A stretch of DNA of 64,000 nucleotides from Pseudomonas sp. BGr12 (GCF_030272895.1 NZ_JALRNF010000033.1:1-64000); one strand, 5' to 3'. Numbered from the stretch's first letter, positions 1 through 10,114 are shown. The notes: generated by a model not told the origin, from the sequence alone. Translations and numbers: made by a program.

Positions 1-139
1 GATTCTCAAGGAGTTTTCCGTTTCGACTGCGCCGGAAGTGGGGCGAATTATAGAGAGATAAAACGGGGCGTCAAGGGTTTATTTCAAACTCATGACAACA
101 AGCCGCTGACGCGCCGTTCCTATATAGAAGGGAATGCCG
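1..139. other. window edge, no gene seen
   Basis: Left edge of the window, downstream of the minus-strand gcdG gene. No convincing coding frame, tRNA or hairpin with a U-tract was seen. A small minus-strand frame here is a shadow of gcdG. Confidence 0.5.
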
Positions 140-1360
140 TTACAGCACACCCGCACCACGCAGGCGCTCGATATCCGCGCCTGCCAGCCCCAGCACTTCG
201 CCCAGCACCTGCTCGGTATGCTCACCCAACAGCGGTGGCGCATTGCGATACTCCACCGGCGTCTCGGACAGGCGAATCGGACTGGCCACCTGCGGTACAT
301 GCCCGGCCAGCGGATGCGGAATCTCGATCGCCAGCCCCCGCGCCTTCACTTGCGGGTCGGCGAACATCTGCGCCAGATCATTGATCGGCCCACATGGCAC
401 ACCGGCCTGTTCCAGTTGCGCCACCCACTCGGCAGTGGTCTTGAACACCGTTGCCTGGCGGATCAGGGGAATCAGCTCGGCCCGGTTGGCCACCCGCAGC
501 TTGTTGGTGGCAAAGCGCGGATCATCCGCCCACTGCGGCTGACCGGCGACTTCGGCGAACTTGCGGAACTGCCCGTCGTTGCCCACTGTAAGGATGAAGT
601 CGCCATCGGCCGTAGGAAAGTCCTGGTACGGCACGATATTGGGGTGCGCATTCCCGAGACGCTTGGGAGGCGTACCGGTGGTGAGGTAGTTCATTGCCTG
701 GTTGGCCAGGCAGGCTACCTGCACGTCGAGCAGCGCCATATCGATGTGCTGGCCGCCACCGTCGTGGTCACGATGGGCGAGGGCGGCCAGGATCGCTACC
801 GTCGAGTACAGACCGGTGAGAATGTCCGTCAGCGCTACACCGACCTTGACCGGCCCGGCACCTTCGTCGCCTTCAGGGCGCCCGGTCAGGCTCATCAGCC
901 CGCCCAGCCCCTGAATCATGAAATCGTAGCCCGCACGCTTGGCATAGGGCCCGGTCTGGCCGAAGCCGGTGATCGAGCAATAGACCAGCTGTGGGTTGAT
1001 CGCCTTCAGGCTTTCATAGTCCAGCCCGTAGGCGGCCAGGCCGCCCACCTTGAAGTTCTCGATCACCACATCGGACTTCGCCGCCAGCTCGCGCACCAGA
1101 CGCTGGCCCTCGGGCTGAGTGAAGTCGATGGTCACCGACCGCTTGTTGCGGTTGGCCGAGAGGTAGTAAGCCGCCTCGCTGGTGTTCTCGCCGTAGGCAT
1201 CCTTCAAGAAGGGCGGGCCCCAGGCGCGCGTGTCATCGCCGGTCCCCGGACGCTCGACCTTGATGACTTCGGCCCCGAGGTCAGCGAGGATCTGCCCGGA
1301 CCACGGCCCGGCCAGCACTCGCGACAGATCCAGTACCCGCAGATGAGATAGCGCGCCCAT
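140..1360 (-). CDS. gcdG: CaiB/BaiF family CoA-transferase, probable glutarate CoA-transferase GcdG
   Basis: A 406-aa class III CoA-transferase, predicted to move CoA from succinyl-CoA to glutarate so that GcdH can oxidise glutaryl-CoA (lysine and glutarate catabolism; cytoplasmic). The N-terminus (RVLDLSRVLAGP, then GAEVIKVERPGTGDDTR) is the family signature, and Asp179 in GVALTD aligns with the catalytic Asp169 of formyl-CoA transferase. The length is normal for the family. It lies 15 nt downstream of gcdH on the same strand, so the two are almost certainly one gcdHG transcript. The family call is firm; the substrate rests on the neighbour genes. Confidence 0.9.
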   Translation of the reverse strand: MGALSHLRVLDLSRVLAGPWSGQILADLGAEVIKVERPGTGDDTRAWGPPFLKDAYGENTSEAAYYLSANRNKRSVTIDFTQPEGQRLVRELAAKSDVVIENFKVGGLAAYGLDYESLKAINPQLVYCSITGFGQTGPYAKRAGYDFMIQGLGGLMSLTGRPEGDEGAGPVKVGVALTDILTGLYSTVAILAALAHRDHDGGGQHIDMALLDVQVACLANQAMNYLTTGTPPKRLGNAHPNIVPYQDFPTADGDFILTVGNDGQFRKFAEVAGQPQWADDPRFATNKLRVANRAELIPLIRQATVFKTTAEWVAQLEQAGVPCGPINDLAQMFADPQVKARGLAIEIPHPLAGHVPQVASPIRLSETPVEYRNAPPLLGEHTEQVLGEVLGLAGADIERLRGAGVL

Positions 1361-1375
1361 GGGCTGGCTCCTTGA

Positions 1376-2557
<1,182 letters not shown>

Positions 2558-2717
2558 GAGCGAATCCTCGAAAAATGAGACCAGAGTTGTTGTGCATTGA
2601 TCCTAGGCCTGTTCCGGTGACGAGACAAACGAGGAATACGCATAGTCTTGTGATAATTTCTCACTCCGTAATGACCGGAAAGGCCATCTTTACGCCAGAT
2701 TAGTGAGGTTGACGTAC
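2558..2717. promoter_or_regulatory. gcdH/gcdR divergent control region with a LysR-type dyad
   Basis: A 160-bp divergent spacer. At 2650-2664 it has the dyad GTGA-N7-TCAC, which satisfies the T-N11-A rule for LysR-family sites (T2651, A2663). The dyad lies 53 bp upstream of the gcdR start and about 90 bp from gcdH, suitable for control of both by GcdR. The assignment is inference; no footprint is known to me. Confidence 0.5.
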
Positions 2718-3644
2718 ATGCGCCGCAAGATCCCCAGCACTGCAGCCCTGGTCTGCTTCGAGGCGGCGGCCCGCCACGAGAGCTTTACCAAGGCTTCCCA
2801 GGAACTGTCCCTGACCCAGGGCGCCGTATGTCGGCAAATCGCCGGTCTGGAGGAGTTCCTCAATGTCGAGCTGTTTCGCCGCTCGCGCCGCGGGGTGAAG
2901 CTCACCGAAGCCGGGCTTTCCTATAGCCGCCGTGTGGCTGCACAGCTCGATGCCGTGGAGCGCGACACCTTGTCGGTGATGGGCCAGCAGGGCGCCAATG
3001 TCATCGAACTGGCGGTGGTACCGACCTTCGGCACGCAATGGCTGCTGCCCAGGCTCAAGGACTTCCAGCAGCGTCACCCGGAGGTCACGGTCAACCTGAC
3101 CAACCGCACCCGGCCCTTCCTGTTTGCCGATACCGACTTCGACGCCGCCATCTATTTCGGCGACGCCGACTGGCCCGGTACTCACTCTCATCGGCTGATG
3201 GGCGAAAACCCGGTGCCGGTCTGCAGCCCGTCCTGGCTGGACGGGGAAGGGCAGCTCGATGCCGGACGCATCGCCCAACTGCCGCTACTGCAGCAGACCA
3301 CGCGGCCCTACGCCTGGCGCCAGTGGTTCAACAGCCTGGACATGAACGTGCCACGGGACATGACGGGGCCGCGCTATGAGCTATTCTCAATGTTGGCCCA
3401 GGCCGCCATGCACCAGATGGGCGTGGCCTTGATTCCGCCGTTCCTGATCCAGCGGGAACTGGCAGAAGGGCGCCTGGTGGTGGCCAACCGGCATGCGCTG
3501 TCGAGCATCAAGGCGTATTACCTGATGATCCCCGAGCGCAAGGTCGAGTCGGCCTCGCTGCGCGCCTTTCGTGACTGGCTGGCGGCCGAAGCCGACCGCT
3601 ATGCCGCCGAACACAAGGATGACAGCTATAACCTGACCCCGTAG
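2718..3644 (+). CDS. gcdR: LysR-family regulator GcdR
   Basis: A 308-aa LysR-type transcription factor with an N-terminal winged HTH (residues about 6-65, including SFTKASQELSLTQGAV) and a periplasmic-binding-like effector domain. I start it at ATG 2718, preceded by GAGG at 2705-2708. An in-frame GTG at 2703 would overlap this ribosome site and add only RLTY. The protein resembles the GcvA-type branch (RRSRRGVKLTEAG). Divergence from gcdHG suggests it controls glutarate use, with glutarate or a CoA ester as effector by inference. Confidence 0.88.
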   Translation: MRRKIPSTAALVCFEAAARHESFTKASQELSLTQGAVCRQIAGLEEFLNVELFRRSRRGVKLTEAGLSYSRRVAAQLDAVERDTLSVMGQQGANVIELAVVPTFGTQWLLPRLKDFQQRHPEVTVNLTNRTRPFLFADTDFDAAIYFGDADWPGTHSHRLMGENPVPVCSPSWLDGEGQLDAGRIAQLPLLQQTTRPYAWRQWFNSLDMNVPRDMTGPRYELFSMLAQAAMHQMGVALIPPFLIQRELAEGRLVVANRHALSSIKAYYLMIPERKVESASLRAFRDWLAAEADRYAAEHKDDSYNLTP

Positions 3645-4051
3645 TCAGCAAAATTGCAACCCTACAGATATAAGGAAATGTCGCATTTCATATAACTGTT
3701 TCCCCACCCCTGCCGACACCCCTTAACCCTGCTGATTATGCGGCTTTCACAGCATAAATCGCGTTTTGAACAGCGCATTCAGCGAATTCGGCGGATTTTT
3801 TTCAAAATTTGCCGTAATCTCCCTGAAGCCCGCAGTTGACGGGCTCCAGGCATGTTCTTGCGACATTCGGTCACAGGGTGACTTGTAGTTTAGATCTCGT
3901 CACCCTTCAAAACTGGTTGAAGACGCTCAGGAATCACCTGCAAAATGCCGCGCCCCGCCTGAATTCGGCGGGATCGTGCTGATCGGCCGCCCCAGCTGCA
4001 CCATCCGCAGTGCGCTGGTTTACCTACAAAAGATCACGCAGGAGATTTGAC
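3645..4051. other. gene-free leader upstream of pntAA
   Basis: A 407-nt spacer between gcdR and pntAA. It is AT-richer than its surroundings around 3650-3830 and has a TTGACG hexamer at 3836-3841, but no well-spaced -10 follows. GGAG at 4041-4044 is the pntAA ribosome site. No small gene or clear structured RNA was seen. Confidence 0.4.
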
Positions 4052-5173
4052 GTGCACATTGGTGTTCCTCTCGAAACGCAGACGGGCGAAACACGGGTTG
4101 CTGCAACCCCCGAAACCATCAAGAAACTGGTGGGGCAGGGGCATAAGGTCACCGTCCAGAGCGGCGCCGGCATCAACGCCAGCGTTCCGGACAGTGCCTA
4201 TGAAGCAGCAGGCGCCATTATTGGCAGCGCCGCCGATGCGTTTGGTGCTCAACTGATTCTTAAAGTTGTAGCACCCAGCGACAGCGAACTGGCCCTGATC
4301 AAGAGTGGCACCGTCCTGGTGGGGATGCTCAACCCGTTCAACAACGCCATCATTGCCAAGATGGCCGAATGCGGCATTACCGCCTTTGCCCTCGAAGCCG
4401 CGCCGCGCACCTCGCGGGCGCAGAGCCTCGACGTGCTGTCCTCGCAGGCCAACATCGCCGGCTACAAGGCCGTGCTGCTGGCTGCCCACCACTATCCGCG
4501 CTTCATGCCGATGCTGATGACCGCCGCCGGCACCGTCAAAGCCGCGCGCGTGCTGATTCTCGGTGCCGGCGTGGCCGGGCTGCAGGCCATCGCCACGGCC
4601 AAGCGCCTGGGTGCGGTGATCGAGGCCTCGGACGTGCGTCCGGCGGTGAAGGAGCAGATCGAGTCGCTGGGCGCCAAGTTCATCGATGTGCCGTACGAGA
4701 CCGATGAGGAACGCGAGTGCGCCGAAGGCGTCGGCGGCTATGCCCGTCCGATGCCGGCCAGCTGGATGCAGCGTCAGGCCCAGGCCGTGCACGAGCGCGC
4801 CAAACAGGCCGATATCGTCATCACCACCGCACTGATCCCCGGCCGCAAGGCGCCGACCCTGCTCAGCGCCGAAACCGTGGCGCAGATGAAGCCAGGCTCG
4901 GTAGTCATCGACCTCGCGGCCGCCCAGGGTGGCAACTGCCCGCTGACCGTCGCCGACCAGGTGGTGGTGGAGCAGGGCGTGACCATCGTCGGCCCGACCA
5001 ACCTGCCGGCGCAGGTGGGTGCCGACGCCTCGGCGCTGTATGCACGCAACCTGCTCGACTTCATGAAGCTGCTGTTCGACAAGGACGGCACGCTGGTGAT
5101 CAACCTCGAAGACGATATCGTCGCCGCGTGCCTGATGTGCCGCGACGGCCAGATCATCCGCAAGAACGGATAA
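4052..5173 (+). CDS. pntAA: NAD(P) transhydrogenase subunit alpha part 1
   Basis: A 373-aa cytoplasmic NAD(H)-binding domain I of the proton-translocating transhydrogenase, which passes hydride between NADH and NADP+ using the proton gradient. The dinucleotide motif GAGVAG is at 171-176 and the RAQSLD loop at 122-127. The start is GTG 4052, where the protein begins [13 protein letters not shown] lies 7 nt upstream. An in-frame upstream start at 4010 adds 14 residues unlike the family and is not used. It is first gene of pntAA-pntAB-pntB; the alpha subunit is split into two polypeptides, as is usual in pseudomonads. Confidence 0.96.
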   Translation: MHIGVPLETQTGETRVAATPETIKKLVGQGHKVTVQSGAGINASVPDSAYEAAGAIIGSAADAFGAQLILKVVAPSDSELALIKSGTVLVGMLNPFNNAIIAKMAECGITAFALEAAPRTSRAQSLDVLSSQANIAGYKAVLLAAHHYPRFMPMLMTAAGTVKAARVLILGAGVAGLQAIATAKRLGAVIEASDVRPAVKEQIESLGAKFIDVPYETDEERECAEGVGGYARPMPASWMQRQAQAVHERAKQADIVITTALIPGRKAPTLLSAETVAQMKPGSVVIDLAAAQGGNCPLTVADQVVVEQGVTIVGPTNLPAQVGADASALYARNLLDFMKLLFDKDGTLVINLEDDIVAACLMCRDGQIIRKNG

Positions 5174-5184
5174 GGAGCCAGACA

Positions 5185-5502
5185 ATGGAAGACATGCTGA
5201 TCTCTCACGGCGTCTATAACCTGATCATTTTCGTGCTGGCGATCTACGTCGGTTATCACGTGGTGTGGAACGTCACCCCGGCACTGCATACCCCCCTGAT
5301 GGCGGTTACCAACGCCATTTCCGCCATCGTCATCGTCGGCGCCATGCTGGCCGCCGCCCTGACCGTTACGCCGCTGGGCAAAGTCATGGGCACCCTGGCG
5401 GTGGCCCTGGCAGCGGTCAACGTATTCGGTGGTTTCCTGGTCACCCGGCGCATGCTGGAGATGTTCAAGAAGAAAGCCGCAAAGGCTGAGGGGAAGCAGT
5501 AA
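5185..5502 (+). CDS. pntAB: NAD(P) transhydrogenase subunit alpha part 2
   Basis: A 105-aa membrane protein with three hydrophobic helices (about residues 10-30, 36-60, 65-88) forming the alpha-chain part of proton-channel domain II. ATG 5185 follows AAGGAG, 11 nt after the pntAA stop. It ends in a lysine-rich cytoplasmic tail and is followed after 2 nt by pntB, so expression is presumably coupled. Confidence 0.94.
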   Translation: MEDMLISHGVYNLIIFVLAIYVGYHVVWNVTPALHTPLMAVTNAISAIVIVGAMLAAALTVTPLGKVMGTLAVALAAVNVFGGFLVTRRMLEMFKKKAAKAEGKQ

Positions 5503-5504
5503 TC

Positions 5505-6941
5505 ATGAGCATGAACCTGGTAACACTTCTCTACCTTGTCGCCTCGGTGTGCTTCATCCAGGCGCTCAAGGGCCTGTCGCACCCGACCACGTCGCGACGC
5601 GGCAATCTGTTCGGCATGCTCGGCATGGCCCTGGCGATCGTCACCACCGTCGGTCTGATCTACAAGCTCGGCGCGGAACTGGCCAGCGATGGCATCGGCT
5701 ACGTGATCGTCGGCCTGCTGGTGGGCGGTACGGCGGGCTCGATCATGGCCAAGCGCGTTGAAATGACCAAGATGCCTGAGCTGGTAGCCTTCATGCACAG
5801 CATGATCGGTCTGGCCGCGGTGTTCATCGCCATTGCCGCCGTGGTCGAACCACAGTCGCTGGGCATCGTCTCCAGCATCAGCGATCCGATCCCGACCGGT
5901 AACCGCCTGGAGCTGTTCCTCGGTGCTGCCATCGGTGCGATCACCTTCTCCGGTTCGGTCATCGCCTTCGGCAAGCTCTCGGGCAAGTACAAGTTCCGCC
6001 TGTTCCAGGGCGCACCGGTACAGTTCAGCGGCCAGCACAAGCTGAACCTGATCCTGGGCCTGGCGACCATTGGCCTGGGGCTGATCTTCACCTTCACCGG
6101 CAGCTACAGCGCCTTTGCCCTGATGCTGATCCTGGCGTTCGTCATGGGCGTGCTGATCATCATCCCGATCGGCGGCGCCGACATGCCGGTGGTGGTGTCG
6201 ATGCTCAACAGCTACTCGGGCTGGGCGGCGGCCGGTATCGGCTTCTCGCTCAACAACTCGATGCTGATCATTGCCGGCTCCCTGGTCGGTTCGTCCGGTG
6301 CCATCCTCTCGTACATCATGTGCAAGGCGATGAACCGTTCGTTCTTCAACGTGATCCTCGGCGGCTTCGGTGGCGCGGCAGATGCCGGCGGCCCGGCGGG
6401 CGCCCAAGAAGCCCGTCCGGTGAAATCCGGCTCGGCCGACGACGCGACCTTCCTGCTGAGCAACGCCGATTCGGTGATCATCGTCCCTGGCTACGGCCTG
6501 GCGGTGGCCCGCGCCCAGCACGCGCTCAAGGAACTGACCGAGAAGCTGACCCACAACGGCGTGACCGTGCGGTACGCGATCCACCCGGTGGCAGGACGCA
6601 TGCCCGGGCACATGAACGTACTGCTGGCCGAAGCCGAAGTGCCGTACGACCAGGTGTTCGAGATGGAGGACATCAACTCCGAGTTCGGCCAGGCCGACGT
6701 GGTGCTGGTGCTCGGCGCCAACGACGTGGTCAACCCGGCCGCCAAGAACGATCCGAAGTCGCCGATCGCCGGCATGCCGATCCTCGAAGCCTTCAAGGCC
6801 AAGACCATCATCGTCAACAAGCGCTCCATGGCCAGCGGCTATGCCGGCCTTGATAACGAGCTGTTCTACCTGGACAAGACCATGATGGTCTTCGGCGACG
6901 CCAAGAAGGTCATCGAAGACATGGTCAAGGCTGTCGATTAA
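5505..6941 (+). CDS. pntB: NAD(P) transhydrogenase subunit beta
   Basis: A 478-aa subunit with about eight to nine N-terminal membrane helices (residues 1-270, rest of proton-channel domain II) and a C-terminal NADP(H)-binding domain III (about 315-478) carrying GYGLAVA at 329-335. Its length matches the family. It is last gene of the operon; a strong terminator follows at 6965-6995. Confidence 0.97.
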   Translation: MSMNLVTLLYLVASVCFIQALKGLSHPTTSRRGNLFGMLGMALAIVTTVGLIYKLGAELASDGIGYVIVGLLVGGTAGSIMAKRVEMTKMPELVAFMHSMIGLAAVFIAIAAVVEPQSLGIVSSISDPIPTGNRLELFLGAAIGAITFSGSVIAFGKLSGKYKFRLFQGAPVQFSGQHKLNLILGLATIGLGLIFTFTGSYSAFALMLILAFVMGVLIIIPIGGADMPVVVSMLNSYSGWAAAGIGFSLNNSMLIIAGSLVGSSGAILSYIMCKAMNRSFFNVILGGFGGAADAGGPAGAQEARPVKSGSADDATFLLSNADSVIIVPGYGLAVARAQHALKELTEKLTHNGVTVRYAIHPVAGRMPGHMNVLLAEAEVPYDQVFEMEDINSEFGQADVVLVLGANDVVNPAAKNDPKSPIAGMPILEAFKAKTIIVNKRSMASGYAGLDNELFYLDKTMMVFGDAKKVIEDMVKAVD

Positions 6942-6964
6942 GACAACTCCAGCCTGTGACAATA

Positions 6965-6995
6965 AGCCCCAGCGCGGTACCGGCTGGGGCTTTTT
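6965..6995 (+). terminator. intrinsic terminator of the pnt operon
   Basis: A perfect 9-bp stem, AGCCCCAGC (6965-6973) with GCTGGGGCT (6983-6991), a 9-nt loop, then a T-run to 6995. It lies 23 nt past the pntB stop. Confidence 0.92.
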
Positions 6996-7118
6996 CGTCC
7001 CCAGCCAGCCGACAGAAGGCTCTATTTCAAGGCTTCGCATTCGACCTTGGTCGTGGGACGCGGCGTTGCTAAATCACTAGACTGCGCATCTAGCTTTAGT
7101 AGCCCGAGATAACAATCC

Positions 7119-8612
7119 ATGTACCGTGATCGTATCCGCTTGTCCTCCCTGCACAGCAAGGTAATGAGTGCGGCTGATGCCGCTGGCCTGATCCAGGACG
7201 GCATGACCGTCGGCATGAGCGGCTTTACCCGCGCCGGCGAAGCCAAGGCCGTGCCCCATGCGCTGGCCGAACGCGCCAAGCAGTCGCCCCTGCAAATCAG
7301 CCTGATGACCGGTGCCAGCCTGGGCAACGACCTCGACAAACAACTGACCGAAGCCGGTGTACTGGCCCGTCGCATGCCGTTCCAGGTCGACAGCACCCTG
7401 CGCAAGGCCATCAACGATGGCAAGGTCATGTTCATCGACCAGCACTTGTCGGAAACTGTCGAGCAACTGCGCAACCAGCAACTGAAGCTGCCGGACATCG
7501 CGGTCATCGAAGCGGTCGCCATCACCGAGCAGGGCCACATTGTGCCGACCACCTCGGTGGGCAACTCGGCCAGCTTCGCGATCTTCGCCAAACAGGTGAT
7601 CGTCGAGATCAACATGGCGCACAATGCCAACCTCGAAGGCCTGCACGACATCTATATCCCGACCTACCGTCCGACCCGCACGCCGATCCCGCTGGTAAAA
7701 GCCGATGACCGCATCGGCAGCACCGCGATCCCGATCGACCCGGCCAAGATCGTCGGCATCGTCATCACCGAGCAGCCGGACTCGCCGTCCACTGTGCTGC
7801 CGCCGGATGACGAAACCCAGGGCATCGCCAACCACCTGATCAACTTCCTCAAGCAGGAAGTGGCGGCAGGGCGCATGACCAACAAGCTCGGCCCGCTGCA
7901 GGCCGGTATCGGCAGCATCGCCAACGCGGTGATGTGCGGCCTGATCGACTCGCCGTTCGAAGACCTGACCATGTACTCCGAAGTACTGCAGGACTCGACC
8001 TTCGACCTGATCGACGCCGGCAAGCTGAGCTTCGCCTCGGGCAGCTCGATCACCCTGTCGACCCGTCGCAACGCCGATGTGTTCGGTAACCTGGAGCGCT
8101 ACAAGGACAAACTGGTCCTGCGCCCGCAGGAAATCTCCAACCACCCTGAAGTGGTGCGTCGCTTAGGGATAATCGGCATCAACACCGCCCTCGAGTTCGA
8201 CCTGTACGGCAACGTCAACTCCACCCACGTCTGCGGCACGCGGATGATGAACGGCATCGGTGGCTCCGGCGACTTCGCCCGCAACGCCCACCTGGCGATC
8301 TTCGTCACCAAGTCCATCGCCAAGGGCGGCGCGATCTCCAGCGTGGTGCCGATGGTCAGCCACGTCGATCACACCGAGCACGACGTCGACATCCTCGTCA
8401 CCGAGCAAGGCCTGGCCGACCTGCGTGGCCTGGCGCCACGGGAACGTGCGCGGGTGATCATCGACAACTGCGTGCACCCAGACTACCGCGAGGCGCTGAA
8501 CGACTACTTCACCCGCGCCTGCGAGAAGGGCGGGCATACCCCGCACATCCTGCGCGAAGCCCTGGCCTGGCACGAAAACCTGGAAGAAACCGGGCGCATG
8601 CTCGCCAGCTAA
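7119..8612 (+). CDS. acetyl-CoA hydrolase / succinyl-CoA:acetate (propionate) CoA-transferase
   Basis: A 497-aa cytoplasmic class I CoA-transferase of the Cat1/AarC/ScpC group. Members move CoA between succinyl-CoA and acetate or propionate, or hydrolyse acetyl-CoA. Glu288 in YSEVLQD aligns with the catalytic glutamate of AarC, and the conserved EFDLYGNVNSTH and GIGGSGDF blocks follow. It is a single-gene unit between the pnt terminator and an operator-rich spacer. The exact acid substrate cannot be read from sequence, so I give no gene name. Confidence 0.9.
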   Translation: MYRDRIRLSSLHSKVMSAADAAGLIQDGMTVGMSGFTRAGEAKAVPHALAERAKQSPLQISLMTGASLGNDLDKQLTEAGVLARRMPFQVDSTLRKAINDGKVMFIDQHLSETVEQLRNQQLKLPDIAVIEAVAITEQGHIVPTTSVGNSASFAIFAKQVIVEINMAHNANLEGLHDIYIPTYRPTRTPIPLVKADDRIGSTAIPIDPAKIVGIVITEQPDSPSTVLPPDDETQGIANHLINFLKQEVAAGRMTNKLGPLQAGIGSIANAVMCGLIDSPFEDLTMYSEVLQDSTFDLIDAGKLSFASGSSITLSTRRNADVFGNLERYKDKLVLRPQEISNHPEVVRRLGIIGINTALEFDLYGNVNSTHVCGTRMMNGIGGSGDFARNAHLAIFVTKSIAKGGAISSVVPMVSHVDHTEHDVDILVTEQGLADLRGLAPRERARVIIDNCVHPDYREALNDYFTRACEKGGHTPHILREALAWHENLEETGRMLAS

Positions 8613-8663
8613 GCCACACAGTACTCAGCCGACGACGTGCAATGCGCGTCGGCTGAGCAACTG

Positions 8664-8857
8664 ACACAGTTAAACTTTCACAAACTGTTCTACTGTACCG
8701 GTGATTTCACCCCGGTTTTCCGCTCGCACCTTCCCCAACCTGACAAAAACGCACCATACAGGTGCAGACCAGTACAGTTACGCCTGTTTCGAGTGCAACA
8801 GTGCCTCAAAACAGTTAACTGGACCATCACAATGTAGGTGAACTGTATCTACTGTTC
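8664..8857. promoter_or_regulatory. cluster of ACAGTT/AACTGT operator-like repeats upstream of the DUF1127 gene
   Basis: The 320-nt spacer 8613-8932 has no gene but repeats one element. ACAGTT lies at 8666-8671, AACTGT-N3-ACTGT at 8683-8696, TACAGTTA at 8773-8780, ACAGTTAACT at 8811-8820, and AACTGT-N4-ACTGT at 8841-8855. Two sites are tandem pairs at 8-9 bp periodicity. The same element recurs at 9261-9302 before the DUF2388 operon. Repeated tandem half-sites suit a GntR/MocR-like regulator, but the binder is unknown. Confidence 0.55.
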
Positions 8858-8932
8858 TGGACGACAGAGGAGGATCATTGGCATCAGTTAAATCACTACC
8901 TAATGCCGCCACAAGCGGAAGGATGACACATC

Positions 8933-9148
8933 ATGGAACGTACCCTCAGTTCCGGTCTCGTTTTCGAAAGCTCCACCGAACAATCCAAAGCTGCACTGCC
9001 ACTGCGCCTGCTGGCCAACCTGATGCTCTGGCAACGCCGCATCGCCAGCCGCCACCAGCTGGCTCGCCTGGATTCGCGCCTGCTGGCCGACGCTGGCATC
9101 AGCGAAGCACAGCGCTACGAAGAGCTGAGCAAGCCGTTCTGGCGTTGA
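8933..9148 (+). CDS. DUF1127 family small protein
   Basis: A 71-aa protein ending in the DUF1127 signature (WQRRIASRHQLARLDSRLL, then LADAGIS and a C-terminal FWR). DUF1127 proteins are short, basic and arginine-rich; some act in RNA turnover or metabolic control in alphaproteobacteria. Here the role is unknown. ATG 8933 has AAGGA at 8919-8923. It is monocistronic: the operator-like cluster is upstream and a terminator at 9189-9221 downstream. Confidence 0.85.
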   Translation: MERTLSSGLVFESSTEQSKAALPLRLLANLMLWQRRIASRHQLARLDSRLLADAGISEAQRYEELSKPFWR

Positions 9149-9188
9149 TGCAGGGCTCGCCGGCCAAGGCCGGCACCTCGAATTCTCC

Positions 9189-9223
9189 AAAACCCGTCGC
9201 AGGTGACTGCTGACGGGTTTTGT
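9189..9223 (+). terminator. terminator after the DUF1127 gene
   Basis: The 10-bp stem AAAACCCGTC (9189-9198) pairs with GACGGGTTTT (9212-9221) around a 13-nt loop. The T-run is part of the stem arm. Confidence 0.8.
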
Positions 9224-9258
9224 CGTTCTGGAGCCGCGGAATAGAGCGGCTGGCAACG

Positions 9259-9320
9259 TGACAGGTACAGTTTTAAAAGAGTTATTTTTGACAGGTACAG
9301 TTGATAAAATTCGCTATTAT
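9259..9320 (+). promoter_or_regulatory. promoter/operator of the DUF2388 operon with two 30-bp-spaced direct repeats
   Basis: TGACAGGTACAGTT occurs at 9259-9272 and again at 9289-9302, exactly 30 bp (about three helical turns) apart. The second copy embeds a TTGACA -35-like hexamer at 9288-9293. The best -10-like hexamer, TATTAT at 9315-9320, is 21 bp away, longer than ideal, so the promoter may need an activator. The element matches the upstream ACAGTT cluster. Confidence 0.6.
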
Positions 9321-9441
9321 CCTGTCTAAGCCACAGACACAATCGCGTGATACCCTTGAAGCACCCAGTTTGGTAAACAAGTAGCGTAACCAGCTGAGTG
9401 TGCGTCCGACACACAGAAACAGCTTAATCAGGAGATCGACC

Positions 9442-9759
9442 ATGTTCCGTTCCCGCTTGTTTGGCGCCGCCGTGCTGCTGGCCCTGGCTTCCACCGCCAA
9501 CGCCACCAGCTTCGTGGTGACCACCGATGCCGTGGTAGGCGCCGTTGCCGCCTCCACCGACGCCACCTCCGATGTGTCCTCGTCGTTCCGCGACGACAAG
9601 ATCGTGCGCGCTGCCCGTGACGACGCTGCCAGCTTCGTTGCCAGCCAGGGCGATATCCGCGGCGTGAAGCTCGAAAGCGCGTTCGCCCACATCCGCCAGC
9701 AGGCCCCAGGCTTGCAAGCCAGCGACGCCCAACTGGCCCAGGCCATCCTGGCACTCTGA
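9442..9759 (+). CDS. DUF2388 family secreted protein (copy 1)
   Basis: A 105-aa protein with a Sec signal peptide (residues 1-21, cleavage after STANA) and a DUF2388 domain holding the conserved block RAARDDAASFVASQGDIRG. The mature protein is predicted periplasmic or exported; its function is unknown. The ATG at 9442 follows GGAG at 9431-9434. An in-frame upstream start at 9400 would mask the signal peptide and is rejected. It is first of three related genes ahead of a DUF4105 gene. Confidence 0.85.
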   Translation: MFRSRLFGAAVLLALASTANATSFVVTTDAVVGAVAASTDATSDVSSSFRDDKIVRAARDDAASFVASQGDIRGVKLESAFAHIRQQAPGLQASDAQLAQAILAL

Positions 9760-9771
9760 AGGTGCCCGCCG

Positions 9772-9807
9772 CCGGTTTCAGCATGTAACACCATGCAATG
9801 AAACCGG
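9772..9807 (+). other. hairpin between DUF2388 copies 1 and 2
   Basis: CCGGTTTCA (9772-9780) pairs with TGAAACCGG (9799-9807), and the inner arms GCATG/CATGC extend the stem around a 6-nt loop. No T-run follows, so it is more likely a processing or stability element than a terminator. Confidence 0.55.
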
Positions 9808-9847
9808 GCTCCCTGCGCTGGTCCCGGCCAGCGCATTGGGATAGCCT

Positions 9848-10087
9848 TTGCCGCCGGATCAACCTGCCTGCGAGCGTCATGCGTTATCTGTCACCAGCAA
9901 GGTGACCTCGGCGCCCTTCGATAACAAACTGTTGCTCGATGCCCATGATGACGCCGCCGTGTTCCTCGCCAGCGACGGACAACTGCGCGGTGCCCTGCTG
10001 CAGGCCGCCTTGAGCCGGTTGCGCCTGGACCACCCCCAACTTCATGGTGGCAACCTTGAACTGGCGCAAGCAATTCTCGTCCAATGA
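9848..10087 (+). CDS. short DUF2388-like protein lacking a signal peptide (copy 2)
   Basis: A 79-aa frame whose C-terminal half aligns with its neighbours (DNKLLLDAHDDAAVFLAS, then GQLRG and a final ELAQAILVQ). It lacks the signal peptide and the first third of the domain. The only start upstream of the conserved part is TTG 9848 or an internal GTG; the nearby ATG at 9878 is out of frame and stops after eight codons. It is either a degenerate copy or a deliberately cytoplasmic short form. The reading frame is real by homology; the start and function are uncertain. Confidence 0.55.
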   Translation: MPPDQPACERHALSVTSKVTSAPFDNKLLLDAHDDAAVFLASDGQLRGALLQAALSRLRLDHPQLHGGNLELAQAILVQ

Positions 10088-10114
10088 TTACCCTGTTCCT
10101 TCCGGAGATGTTCC

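Noticed and set aside
134..1351. Long plus-strand open frame of 405 codons opposite gcdG
   Set aside because: It mirrors the high-GC third positions of gcdG, has no family similarity, and gcdG on the other strand has all catalytic motifs.
5256..7040. 594-codon minus-strand frame opposite pntAB/pntB
   Set aside because: Composition (His/Asp/Gly/Gln-rich, no domain) is the typical antisense shadow of a membrane-protein gene.
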